From: Haliea sp.
GTDB taxonomy: Bacteria; Pseudomonadota; Gammaproteobacteria; Pseudomonadales; Halieaceae
Assembly: GCA_002692965.1 (NCBI GenBank)
Contig: NZNC01000019.1
Span: 153,066-217,065 of the forward strand
Reading direction: 5' to 3'
DNA: 64,000 nt
Positions 10,366-21,881 of the stretch are shown here, one piece after another. The notes under the pieces are model-generated. The model did not search any database and was not told where the DNA came from. It saw nothing but the letters and a program-made list of their open reading frames with translations. Positions within the stretch are counted from its first letter, which is position 1. Every line of letters starts with the position of its first letter. Made by a program: the position numbers and the translations under genes.

Positions 10366-10888
10366 GCTCTTCCTGCCGCTGCTGCTGTTCGTGGTGCTGG
10401 CTGGGTTTCTCTTCCGCGGCCTGTCCCTGGACCCGCGGGAGCTGCCCTCGGCGCTGATCGACAAGCCCTTTCCCGCCTTCCACCTGGCGTCCCTCGAAGA
10501 CGGTCGCGAGCTGACGCGGGAGTCGGTCACCGGCCGCGCGGCCCTGTTCAATGTCTGGGCCACCTGGTGCATATCCTGTCGTGTGGAGCACCCTTACCTG
10601 GAGCAGCTCGCCGACGAAGGCATCCCCATCTACGGGGTCAACTACAAGGACAACGACGAGGCGGCGCGCCGCTGGCTGGCGGACCTGGGCGACCCCTATG
10701 TGCTGAACATCGTCGATCGCGAGGGTACCCTGGGTCTCGACCTGGGCGTCTACGGGGCGCCGGAAACCTACCTGGTCGACGCCGCGGGGGTGATTCGCTA
10801 TCGCCATGTCGGGGTGATCGACGAGCGCGTCTGGCGCAGCACCCTGGAGCCGCTGTGGCGTGAAATCACGGCGGGAGGAGAGAGTTGA
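10349..10888 (+). CDS. ccmG: thiol:disulfide interchange protein CcmG/DsbE
   Basis: It is a membrane-anchored periplasmic thioredoxin that keeps apocytochrome cysteines reduced for haem attachment. It has 179 aa from the ATG at 10349, an N-terminal anchor (LFLPLLLFVVLAGFLFRG) and an active site WCISC with C74 and C77. GVNYKDN and YGAPETYLVD (cis-Pro loop) are CcmG hallmarks. The upstream extension of the frame lies within ccmF and is unlikely to be used. It overlaps ccmH by one base (TGATG). Confidence 0.95.
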   Translation: MGPRLKLFLPLLLFVVLAGFLFRGLSLDPRELPSALIDKPFPAFHLASLEDGRELTRESVTGRAALFNVWATWCISCRVEHPYLEQLADEGIPIYGVNYKDNDEAARRWLADLGDPYVLNIVDREGTLGLDLGVYGAPETYLVDAAGVIRYRHVGVIDERVWRSTLEPLWREITAGGES

Positions 10889-11361
10889 TGCGGCTGCGAT
10901 GGATACTGCTGGCGCTGTTTGCTGATCTGTGGCTCGCGGGACCTGCCCTGGCCGTGATCGAGACCTATGAATTCAGTGACCCCGCCCTGGAAGAGCGCTA
11001 CCGAGCACTGAGCCAGGAGCTGCGCTGTCCCAAGTGCCAGAACCAGAACATTGCCGATTCCAACGCGCCGATATCCCAGGACCTGCGCCGGCAGCTCTAT
11101 CAGCAGCTCGAGGCGGGTGCTAGCGATGCGGAGATTCTCGAGTACATGGTGGCCCGCTACGGCGAGTTCGTGCGCTACCGTCCAGAGTTCAGTCGCGCCA
11201 CCGCGCTGCTCTGGCTGGCGCCCGCGCTGATGTTGGCCATCGGTGCCGCCGTGCTCGGGGTGATGTTGCACCGCCGGCGCCGGGCGGTCTCGGCGCCCCT
11301 GGATGACAGCGAACGCCAGCGCCTGGCGGCACTCATTGACAGCGCGGAGAAAAAATCGTGA
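10888..11361 (+). CDS. ccmH: cytochrome c maturation protein CcmH (CcmL/NrfF-like thiol reductase)
   Basis: It is a periplasmic thiol-disulfide protein of the haem lyase complex. It has 157 aa, an N-terminal signal/anchor ending near ALA22, and the family motif LRCPKCQNQNIADS with C47 and C50. A three-helix bundle follows, then a C-terminal membrane helix near residue 110. This is the short form that works with a separate CcmI, unlike the fused E. coli CcmH. A TTG at 10885 could extend it by one codon. Confidence 0.96.
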   Translation: MRLRWILLALFADLWLAGPALAVIETYEFSDPALEERYRALSQELRCPKCQNQNIADSNAPISQDLRRQLYQQLEAGASDAEILEYMVARYGEFVRYRPEFSRATALLWLAPALMLAIGAAVLGVMLHRRRRAVSAPLDDSERQRLAALIDSAEKKS

Positions 11362-12548
11362 CGACCTTCTGGCTGGCCTGCGCGGCGCTGGTGCTCTTCA
11401 GTGGTGTCTTTTACCTCCGGCCCGGCAAGGTTCGGCAGCGCCCGCTTGACGATACCCGCGAGGCCAACCTCGAGTGGTACCGCCTGCGCCAGCGTGAGCT
11501 CAGCGAGTCGGGCGAGCAGGATCTGGAGGCCGATGCCCAGTTGCGCCTGCTGGAGGATGCGCCGGAGGCCAATGAGCGCGCGCCGCTCCGCGGGCAGCGC
11601 CGTTTTCCGGCCTGGCTCCTGCTGCCCCTGGTGGCACTGCTTTCGGCAGCGCTTTATTACCAGCTGGGGGGCGCTGCGGATGTGCAGATCGCCGAGCGCC
11701 TGCAGGCCCTGGACGAGCACACCGAAGAGGCCGACCTGCAGGCCCTGATGGCGCATATCGAAGCGCGCGCGGAGCAGCGCCCGGAGAATATTCACTACCG
11801 CTCTCTGCTCGGGCGCTTCCACATGGGGCGCGGCAACTACCGCGCTGCCGCGGCCCACTACGATCAGTTGCTGGAGGCAGCCCCGGAAGATCCCCAGGCC
11901 CTGGCCTATGCGGCCCAGGCCCGCTATCTCGCCGCCGGGCGCGAACTCGACAGCCGGGCGCAGGCCATGGCGGAGCAGGCCCTGTCCATCAATCCGCACC
12001 AGCGCACCGCCCTGGGGCTGCTGGGGATGGTCTCCTTCGAGCGCGAGCAATACCGCGCCGCGATCCAGTACTGGGAGCGCCTGCTGGCCATGGAGGCACC
12101 GGGCAGCGAGGGTGCCGACATGATCGCCGGGGTGATTGACCAGGCGCGACGCGCGCTGGGTGAGCCCCCGGCTGAGGCCGGTGCGCCGCTCGCGGCCGAT
12201 GGCGGCGCGGGTGTGACGGTCGCTGTCAGCCTGCCTCCCGGTGCCGAACTGGACCCCCGCGACACGGTCTTCGTGCTGGCGCGCAAGGCCGAGAGCGACA
12301 GCCGCATGCCGATCGCCGTGCAGCGTCTGCAGGCGGGCCAGTTGCCGATGACCCTGCGCCTGGACGACAGCAGCTCCATGGCCGGGCAAAAGCTTTCCGA
12401 GGCGGAGTCGGTCGTGGTCGTGGTGCAGGTGTCGCCCGACGGTACCCCCGGCGAGGCCAGCGCCACCTGGCTGGGCCGCGCCGGTCCCCTGAGCCCCTCG
12501 CTGTCGGAGGAGGCGCTTCCCGTGGTGCTGGAGCCCCGTCCGGGCTGA
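11358..12548 (+). CDS. ccmI: cytochrome c maturation protein CcmI
   Basis: It is an apocytochrome c chaperone of the haem lyase module (396 aa, GTG start overlapping ccmH by 4 bases). There are two N-terminal membrane helices around a cytosolic loop that holds DTREANLEWYRLRQREL, the CcmI N-terminal motif. A periplasmic TPR domain spans about residues 110-260, and a beta-rich C-terminal domain resembles that of other gammaproteobacterial CcmI. It is the last gene of the ccm operon. A weak inverted repeat (12565-12587) follows without a U tract. Confidence 0.92.
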   Translation: MTTFWLACAALVLFSGVFYLRPGKVRQRPLDDTREANLEWYRLRQRELSESGEQDLEADAQLRLLEDAPEANERAPLRGQRRFPAWLLLPLVALLSAALYYQLGGAADVQIAERLQALDEHTEEADLQALMAHIEARAEQRPENIHYRSLLGRFHMGRGNYRAAAAHYDQLLEAAPEDPQALAYAAQARYLAAGRELDSRAQAMAEQALSINPHQRTALGLLGMVSFEREQYRAAIQYWERLLAMEAPGSEGADMIAGVIDQARRALGEPPAEAGAPLAADGGAGVTVAVSLPPGAELDPRDTVFVLARKAESDSRMPIAVQRLQAGQLPMTLRLDDSSSMAGQKLSEAESVVVVVQVSPDGTPGEASATWLGRAGPLSPSLSEEALPVVLEPRPG

Positions 12549-12644
12549 ATGCTGCCAGCACCGTCCCGGCTATAGAGTATCGCCGGGAAGTTGGATACAC
12601 TGTGAGCCAGTCGGCCGGGAAATGTCCCCTGGTGCGGAATTTCC

Positions 12645-12672
12645 TTGATTTTCAGCTGGATAAGCTCATAAC
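12645..12672 (+). promoter_or_regulatory. weak promoter candidate for smc
   Basis: The 135-bp gap after ccmI becomes AT-rich before smc. TTGATT (12645-12650) and CATAAC (12667-12672) stand 16 bp apart, ending 11 bp before the ATG. The match is poor and the position is very close to the start, so it is only a suggestion. Confidence 0.25.
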
Positions 12673-12683
12673 TTAAAGTCAGC

Positions 12684-15600
12684 ATGCGATTAAAATCCAT
12701 CAAACTGGCCGGCTTCAAATCTTTTGTCGACCCAACCACGGTGAGCTTCCCCAGCAATATGTGCGCGGTGGTGGGCCCCAACGGCTGTGGCAAGTCCAAC
12801 GTCATCGATGCCGTGCGCTGGGTGATGGGGGAGAGTTCCGCCAAGAATCTGCGCGGCGAGTCGATGACCGATGTCATCTTCAACGGCTCGGTCAACCGCC
12901 AGCCCGTGGGTCAGGCCTCCATCGAACTGGTCTTCGACAACAGTGACGGCGGTGTCGGCGGGGAGTACGCCCGCTACGCGGAGATCTCCATCAAGCGCCT
13001 GGTTACCCGCGACGCACAGTCCGAGTACTACCTCAACGGCACCCGCTGTCGGCGCCGGGACATCACCGATATCTTCCTCGGCACCGGTCTGGGGCCGCGC
13101 AGCTACGCGATTATCGAGCAGGGCATGATTTCCCGGTTGATTGAATCGCGGCCGGAGGAGCTGCGCATCTTCATCGAAGAGGCCGCGGGCATTTCCAAGT
13201 ACAAGGAGCGCCGCAAGGAGACCGAGTCGCGCATGCGGCGCACCCTGGAAAACCTGGAGCGCCTCACCGACCTGCGCGACGAGCTGGATCGCCAGTTGCA
13301 GCACCTGCAGCGGCAGGCCCAGGCGGCGGAAAAGTACACCGAGATGAAGGCCGAAGAGCGCCAGAAGAAGGCGCAGCTGCTGGCCCTGCAATACCGCGAG
13401 CTGGACGGGCAGCTGGGCGACTGTCGCCGCGCCATCGGTGAGCTGGAAGTCCGCCTGGAGGCGGTCAACGCCGAACACCGCCAGGTGGACGCGGCCATCG
13501 AGCGTCACCGCGAGGCCTTCAGCGAGCGCAGCGACGCCTTCAATCAGGTGCAGGGCACGTACTACAGCCTGGGGGCGGAAGTGGCCCGCCTGGAGCAGAC
13601 CCTCAAGCACCAGCAGGAGCGCGGTCAGCAGTTGCACGAGGACCTGCGCCAGACGACCGAGGCGCTGGCGGAGTCGCGCAGCCACCTGGATCAGGATGAA
13701 GAAAAGCTGCTGGTTGCGGAAGAGGAACTGGAGCAGCTGGCTCCGGACCTGGACATGCTGGCCGCGGTGGAGGAGGAGTCCGCCGAGGCCCTGCTGCAGG
13801 CGGAAGAGGCGATGTCCCGCTGGCAGCAACGCTGGGACGAGTTCAATCAGGTGGCGGCGGAGCCCCGCCAGCAGGCGGAGGTGCAACAGAGCCGCATCCA
13901 GCATCTGGAGCAGGCTCAGCAGAGTCTGCAGCGCCGCATCCTGCAGCTCGAGGAAGAGCAGGGCGGCCTGGCCGAGGGGCCCCGTGAGGGGCTGGACGCC
14001 CTCGAGGAGGAGATTGCCCGCAGCGAAGAGCTGATGGCGCGCCACGAGGCGGAGTCGGAGACCCTGGGTCAGCAGCTGGCGGATGTGCGCGAGCGGGATG
14101 CCGGGCTTTCCAGCCAGCTGAACGAGGCCCGCTCCAGCCTGCAGCGTCTGCAGGGCCGGCAGTCCTCCCTGGAGGCACTGCAGCAGGCCGCGCGGGAAGA
14201 CAGCGATCGCGGGGTGCGCGAGTGGCTGGCAAGTCGCCAGCTCGACCAGCGACCCCGGCTGCTGGATCAGATCCAGGTGAATGCCGGCTGGCAGCTGGCG
14301 GTGGAAACGGTGCTCGGTGACAGCCTGCAGGCGGTCGAGGTCGACGATCTCGGCGAGTTTGTCGAGGCCCTGGCCGACCTGGAAAGCGGGCAGCTGGTAC
14401 TGGTGGAGTCGGCCGCGCACCGGGATGCGGCGGCGGAAACCCTGGCGTCGCAGGTCAGTGGCAGCGCCGCTGCCTCGGGTCTGTTGGCCGGTATCTACAC
14501 GGCGGCGGACCTCCCGGCAGCGCTGGCGCGCCGGGTCAGCCTGGCCGAGGGCGAGTCGGTGATTACCCCCGAGGGTATCTGGCTGGGGCGCCACTGGGTG
14601 CGCTGCAGTCGCCAGGCCGGGGAGCAGGGTGGTGTTATCGAGCGCCAGCAGGTGCTGGAGGCCCTGGCAGAGGATATCGCCGCGACCGAGGCGCGGGTGG
14701 AAACCCTGGAGGAAGAGCAGGCGACCGCGCGGGAGCAGCTGGAAAGCCTGGAGGAGTCGCGCCGCGAGGCGCAGCGGGAGCTGCAGACCGCCACCCGCCA
14801 GCATTCCGAGCTGGGGGCGCGCCTTTCCGCCCAGCGCGCTCGCCAGGAGCAGATTCAGGCCCGCCGCGAACGCCTGGGCGAGGACATCAGCGAGACCCGC
14901 GAGCAGTTTCAGCACGAGCAGGAGGCGATGGCCGAGGCCCGTCTGCTGCTGTCCGAGGCCATCGAGCGCATGGAGAACGACTCCCGCCAGCGCGAGGCCC
15001 TGCTCACCGAGCGCGATCAGGTGCGCGGGCAGCTCGACGGGGTGCGTCAGAAGGCCCGTCACGACAAGGATCAGGCGCACCAGGCCGCCATGCGTCAGCA
15101 GTCCCTGCAGACCCAGGTCCAGGCGGTGCGCGAGGCGATCCAGCGCGCGCGGGGTCAGATGCAGCAGCTCGAGGAGCGCCGCGCGAGCCTCGCCAGCTCG
15201 CTGGAAGAAAACGACAACCCCCTCGAGGACGTGCGCATGGCCCTCGAGGAGCAGCTGGAGCAGCGCCTGGAGGCGGAGGCGGAACTGAGTCGCGCGCGGG
15301 ACGCCGTGGCCGAGGTGGAGCAGGCCCTGCGCACGGCCGAGCGCGAGCGCGCCGGTATCGAACAGCGCGTCGGCGAAGTGCGCGGGGAGTTGGAGCAGTT
15401 GCGTCTGCGCCAGCAGACCCTGCAGGTGCAGCGGGATACCGTGCTGCAGCAGCTGCGCGAGGGCGAGCATGACCTCGAGGCGGTGCTCGCCGGTCTTCCC
15501 GAGGAGGCCAGCCAGCAGGCATGGCAGTCGGAGCTGGAAAAACTGGCGGCGCGAATCAGCCGCTTGGGGCCGATCAACCTGGCCGCCATCGAGGAATACA

Positions 15601-16178
15601 GCCAGCAGTCGGAGCGCAAGCACTACCTGGATGCCCAGAACGAAGACCTCGAGGCTGCACTGGAAACCCTGTCGGCGGCGATCCGCAAGATCGACAAGGA
15701 GACCCGCAGCCGCTTCCGGGACACCTTCGACCGGGTCAACAGCGGCTTGCAGGAACTGTTCCCGCGGGTCTTCGGTGGGGGTAGCGCCTATCTGGAGATG
15801 ACCGGCGAGGACCTGCTGGACACCGGTATTTCGATCATGGCGCGCCCGCCGGGCAAGAAAAACAGTACCATCCACCTGCTGTCGGGGGGGGGGAAGGCCC
15901 TGACCGCCATTGCCCTGGTGTTTTCGATCTTCCAGCTCAATCCGGCGCCGTTCTGTATGCTGGACGAGGTGGATGCGCCCCTGGACGATGCCAATGTCGG
16001 GCGCTATGCGCGGATGGTCAAGGAGATGTCGGAAAAGGTACAGTTCATCTATATCACCCACAACAAGATCTCCATGGAGATGGCAGACCAGTTGATGGGG
16101 GTGACCATGCACGAGCCGGGGGTGTCGCGGCTGGTGACAGTGGACGTCGAGGAGGCGGCCGAACTGGCGGCGAGTTAG
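12684..16178 (+). CDS. smc: chromosome partition protein SMC
   Basis: SMC is the bacterial condensin ATPase (1164 aa), acting on the nucleoid with ScpA and ScpB. The Walker A half-head GPNGCGKS is at residues 31-38. Long coiled coils follow, with a hinge around residues 510-660, a second coiled coil, and the C-terminal head with Walker B PFCMLDEVDAPLDDANVGRY. The ABC signature reads LSGGGKALTAI where the family has LSGGE(K/R)ALTA. Residue 1070 is Gly encoded inside a run of ten G (15884-15893). The rest of the gene is intact. smc stands alone transcriptionally or leads smc-zipA-ligA. Confidence 0.96.
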   Translation: MRLKSIKLAGFKSFVDPTTVSFPSNMCAVVGPNGCGKSNVIDAVRWVMGESSAKNLRGESMTDVIFNGSVNRQPVGQASIELVFDNSDGGVGGEYARYAEISIKRLVTRDAQSEYYLNGTRCRRRDITDIFLGTGLGPRSYAIIEQGMISRLIESRPEELRIFIEEAAGISKYKERRKETESRMRRTLENLERLTDLRDELDRQLQHLQRQAQAAEKYTEMKAEERQKKAQLLALQYRELDGQLGDCRRAIGELEVRLEAVNAEHRQVDAAIERHREAFSERSDAFNQVQGTYYSLGAEVARLEQTLKHQQERGQQLHEDLRQTTEALAESRSHLDQDEEKLLVAEEELEQLAPDLDMLAAVEEESAEALLQAEEAMSRWQQRWDEFNQVAAEPRQQAEVQQSRIQHLEQAQQSLQRRILQLEEEQGGLAEGPREGLDALEEEIARSEELMARHEAESETLGQQLADVRERDAGLSSQLNEARSSLQRLQGRQSSLEALQQAAREDSDRGVREWLASRQLDQRPRLLDQIQVNAGWQLAVETVLGDSLQAVEVDDLGEFVEALADLESGQLVLVESAAHRDAAAETLASQVSGSAAASGLLAGIYTAADLPAALARRVSLAEGESVITPEGIWLGRHWVRCSRQAGEQGGVIERQQVLEALAEDIAATEARVETLEEEQATAREQLESLEESRREAQRELQTATRQHSELGARLSAQRARQEQIQARRERLGEDISETREQFQHEQEAMAEARLLLSEAIERMENDSRQREALLTERDQVRGQLDGVRQKARHDKDQAHQAAMRQQSLQTQVQAVREAIQRARGQMQQLEERRASLASSLEENDNPLEDVRMALEEQLEQRLEAEAELSRARDAVAEVEQALRTAERERAGIEQRVGEVRGELEQLRLRQQTLQVQRDTVLQQLREGEHDLEAVLAGLPEEASQQAWQSELEKLAARISRLGPINLAAIEEYSQQSERKHYLDAQNEDLEAALETLSAAIRKIDKETRSRFRDTFDRVNSGLQELFPRVFGGGSAYLEMTGEDLLDTGISIMARPPGKKNSTIHLLSGGGKALTAIALVFSIFQLNPAPFCMLDEVDAPLDDANVGRYARMVKEMSEKVQFIYITHNKISMEMADQLMGVTMHEPGVSRLVTVDVEEAAELAAS

Positions 16179-16202
16179 GCGAGGGTAGCGTACGCGATCG
16201 AG

Positions 16203-17279
16203 ATGGAACTGACTCTACGGGACTGGATGGTAATCGTCGGTGTCTTGCTGATCCTGGCGGTCTTGCTGGACGCCGGTCGGCGTATCCTGCGCGAGCGGCG
16301 GGCCGAGGTGCGCCTGAAGCTCTCCCGCAGCGATCAGCGGGAACTGGACCCGGAAGACCTGGGCATCAGTTCGCCCCGGGTCGTGCCGCGACAGTCGCCG
16401 CCGCCCGAGGGGCTGCGGGTGGGGCGCGGTGCGGCACAGGCCGCGCCCCCCGCGGCGCAGGCTGCCGGCGAGATGCACCCGCGGGACCAACCCGCCAGCG
16501 AGGCGGCGGCGCAGGCCATGGCCGCTTCGGCTGCCCGGCGCGAAGAGGCGGCCAGCACCGAGCCGCCGAGTTCGGACGGCGATGCGGCGGAGGCCGCGGG
16601 AGAGGCGGTCGCCTCGCCCGAGCCCGCGCCCGCACGGGGTTTCCGCCGCGGGCGGCGGCGCGACGCAGCGCCACCGCGCCGCGAGCCGGTCCTATCCGCG
16701 GCATCGGTGGACCCGGAGACGGTCAGCGATGCGGATCCGGCATCCCCGGAACCGGAAAACCTGGACTGGCTGGACGCCCTGGACGCCGCGCCCGACAGCC
16801 CCGAGCCTGCGGCAGCGGCTGCAGAGCCGCCCCGGGATGTCGAGCCGGAGGTGTTCATGCTCAATGTGGTGTCCCGTCGCCCAGAGGGTTTTGCCGGCGA
16901 GGATATCCTGCACATCCTGCTTGCCTGCGACCTGCGATTCGGCGAGATGAGCTTTTTTCACCGGCACGAGCAGGAGGCCGGCCGCGGGCCGATCCAGTTT
17001 TCCGTGGCCAACATGCTCAAGCCGGGTGTCTTCGACATCGACAACATGGCCGATTTCCGCACCCAGGGCCTGACTTTTTTCCTGACCCTGCCGGGGCCGC
17101 AGAACATGATGCGCGCCTTTGACTACATGCTGGAGACGGCGCAAACCGTCGCCCGCAATCTGGACGGCGATGTGCTCGACGAGACCCGTTCCGCCCTGAC
17201 CCGGCAGACCCTGGAGCACCACCGCCAGCGCATTCGCGAGCTGGAGCGCCGACTGCTCCTGGCCCAGCCTCCCCGCTAG
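16203..17279 (+). CDS. zipA: cell division protein ZipA
   Basis: It is a membrane anchor of FtsZ at the division ring (358 aa). It has one N-terminal membrane helix (MVIVGVLLILAVLLDA), then a basic stretch and a long Ala/Pro/Glu-rich linker (about residues 55-215). The C-terminal FtsZ-binding domain runs from about residue 218 (VFMLNVVSRRPEGFAGEDIL). The smc-zipA-ligA order is common in gammaproteobacteria. The gap to ligA is 9 bp. Confidence 0.95.
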   Translation: MELTLRDWMVIVGVLLILAVLLDAGRRILRERRAEVRLKLSRSDQRELDPEDLGISSPRVVPRQSPPPEGLRVGRGAAQAAPPAAQAAGEMHPRDQPASEAAAQAMAASAARREEAASTEPPSSDGDAAEAAGEAVASPEPAPARGFRRGRRRDAAPPRREPVLSAASVDPETVSDADPASPEPENLDWLDALDAAPDSPEPAAAAAEPPRDVEPEVFMLNVVSRRPEGFAGEDILHILLACDLRFGEMSFFHRHEQEAGRGPIQFSVANMLKPGVFDIDNMADFRTQGLTFFLTLPGPQNMMRAFDYMLETAQTVARNLDGDVLDETRSALTRQTLEHHRQRIRELERRLLLAQPPR

Positions 17280-19924
<2,645 letters not shown>

Positions 19925-20096
19925 GACAGTTCAAAAAGTCGCCGCAATGCGTTGAAATCACCTGTCAAAGGGTGGGAAAGAGCGGCATTTATCCGTATTG
20001 CCGGATGCAAACTTGAGTAAAATGTGACAGTATTTGCGGCTGCCTGTGCCCGCGTGCGGGCACTCAATTCCATTTTGGAGCCCACAGGCCAGAGCA

Positions 20097-21878
20097 GTGA
20101 AACCTACCGATATTTCCAACCCCGAATACTTCCACAAGGTCGTTGATTGTCAGTACGCCTGTCCGGCACATACCCCTGTGCCCGAGTACATCCGGCTGAT
20201 TGCCGCAGGCCGCTACGACGACGCCTACATGATCAACTGGGAATCCAACGTGTTCCCCGGCATCCTGGGGCGCACCTGTGATCGCCCCTGCGAACCCGCC
20301 TGTCGACGCGGTCGCATCGCCAAGGGCGAGGAGCCGGTGGCGATTTGCCGGCTCAAGCGGGTCGCGGCGGACAACAAGATGGATATCCGTGCGCGCCTGC
20401 CGAAGATTCCCGAGAAAAAGAACGGCAAGCGCATCGCCCTGATCGGTGCCGGTCCGGCGTCCCTGACGGTGGCGCGTGACCTCATGCCACTGGGCTACAG
20501 CATCGACATCTACGACAACCAGCACGCGGGTGGCGGCATGATGCGCAGCCAGATTCCCTCCTTCCGCCTGCCGGGCGAGGTGCTGGACGAGGAAGTGAAT
20601 TACATCCTCGACATGGGTGTGGTGAGCTTCTTCAATACGGAAGTGGACAGCCTCAAGGAAGTGCTCGACAAGGACTACGACGCCGTCTTCGTCGGCACCG
20701 GGGCCCCCCGGGGCAAGCTGCTGCAGCTGCCGGGCCTGGAAGAGGCCGGCAAGCAGGTGCACATCGGCATCGAGTGGCTGGCCAGCGTGGCCTTCGAGCA
20801 CACCGAGAGCATTGGCAAGCGCGTCCTGGTCCTGGGTGGCGGCAACACGGCAATGGACTGCTGTCGTACCTCCCGTCGCCTGGGTGGCGAGGATGTGCGG
20901 GTGGTGGTGCGCAGCCCCTTCGCCGACATGAAGGCCTCGCCCTGGGAAAAAGAGGATGCCATGCACGAGGGCATCCCGATTTACGACAACCACACGCCCA
21001 AGGAATTTGTCATCGAGGATGGCAAAATGACCGGCATGCTGTTCGAGAAGGTCGAGGCGGTCTACGACGAGAACGGCAAGCGCAGCCTGGTGCCCACCGG
21101 CGAGGACCTGGTGTTCATGCCCGCCGATGAGGTGCTCATGGCCATCGGCCAGGAGAACTCCTTCCCCTGGATCGAGCGGGACATCGGCATCGATTTCGAC
21201 AAGTGGGACATGCCGGTACTGGATGCGACCACCTTCCAGTCCAGCAACCCGCGGGTCTTTTTCGGTGGCGACGCCGCCTTCGGTCCGGAAAACGTGATCA
21301 CCGCCGTGGCCCAGGGCCACCAGGCGGCGGTCAGCATCGACCTCTTTTGCCGCGGCGAGGATGTCTCCCAGCGTCCGGACCCCTACACCAACCTGGTCAG
21401 CCAGAAGATGGGCATCCACGAGTGGAGCTACGACAACTCGGTGGAGAATGACCCGCGCTACGTGGTCCCGCTGGCACCGCTGGAAGAGACCCTGCGCAAC
21501 CGCAAGCTGGAAGTCGAACTGGGCTTCGACCAGGATACCGGTTTCAAGGAAGCCGAGCGCTGCCTGAACTGCGACGTGCAGACCGTGTTCGATGCCCCGC
21601 GCTGCATCGAGTGCGACGCCTGCGTGGACGTCTGCCCCACCGACTGTATTACCTTCACGGAAAACGCCGAGGAAGAGGAGGCGCTGCGCCAGCGTCTCAA
21701 TGCGCCCGCGGGCAACCTGGCCCAGGACCTCTACGTTTCCACCGAGCTGCCCACCCGCCGGGTGATGGTCAAGGACGAGAACGTGTGCCTGCACTGTGGT
21801 CTGTGTGCCGAGCGTTGCCCGACCACGGCGTGGGACATGCAGAAATTCCTCTACAGCGTTACCAAGGCAGGACTCTGA
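20097..21878 (+). CDS. GltD-like FAD/NAD(P) oxidoreductase with 4Fe-4S ferredoxin domains, associated with KorAB
   Basis: This 593-residue electron-transfer protein is related to the small subunit of glutamate synthase and to NfnB. The N-terminal cysteine-rich domain has CQYACPAHTP and GRTCDRPCEPACRRG, matching the Fer4_20 module with two clusters. An FAD-binding GAGPASLTVARDL and an NAD(P)-binding LGGGNTAMDCCR follow. The C-terminus carries bacterial ferredoxin-type cysteines (CIECDACVDVCP and CLHCGLCAERCP). GTG 20097 (VKPTDISNPEYFHKV) is preferred, although the frame is open to 20034. It lies 3 bp before the KorA-like gene, so I infer it passes electrons between that enzyme and NAD(P). It is not an ordinary GltD, since no gltB is nearby. 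Confidence 0.8.
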   Translation: MKPTDISNPEYFHKVVDCQYACPAHTPVPEYIRLIAAGRYDDAYMINWESNVFPGILGRTCDRPCEPACRRGRIAKGEEPVAICRLKRVAADNKMDIRARLPKIPEKKNGKRIALIGAGPASLTVARDLMPLGYSIDIYDNQHAGGGMMRSQIPSFRLPGEVLDEEVNYILDMGVVSFFNTEVDSLKEVLDKDYDAVFVGTGAPRGKLLQLPGLEEAGKQVHIGIEWLASVAFEHTESIGKRVLVLGGGNTAMDCCRTSRRLGGEDVRVVVRSPFADMKASPWEKEDAMHEGIPIYDNHTPKEFVIEDGKMTGMLFEKVEAVYDENGKRSLVPTGEDLVFMPADEVLMAIGQENSFPWIERDIGIDFDKWDMPVLDATTFQSSNPRVFFGGDAAFGPENVITAVAQGHQAAVSIDLFCRGEDVSQRPDPYTNLVSQKMGIHEWSYDNSVENDPRYVVPLAPLEETLRNRKLEVELGFDQDTGFKEAERCLNCDVQTVFDAPRCIECDACVDVCPTDCITFTENAEEEEALRQRLNAPAGNLAQDLYVSTELPTRRVMVKDENVCLHCGLCAERCPTTAWDMQKFLYSVTKAGL

Positions 21879-21881
21879 ACC

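Noticed and set aside
8314..10572. 752-codon minus-strand frame over ccmF
   Set aside because: It is antisense to ccmF and rich in His, Gln and Gly, a typical high-GC artefact.
12690..16112. 1140-codon open frame on the minus strand opposite smc
   Set aside because: It is a shadow of the smc coiled-coil codons. The composition is dominated by Leu, Gln, His and Arg, with no motifs.
20097..21878. Naming the GltD-like gene as glutamate synthase small subunit
   Set aside because: There is no gltB next to it, it has added ferredoxin domains, and it is coupled to KorAB.
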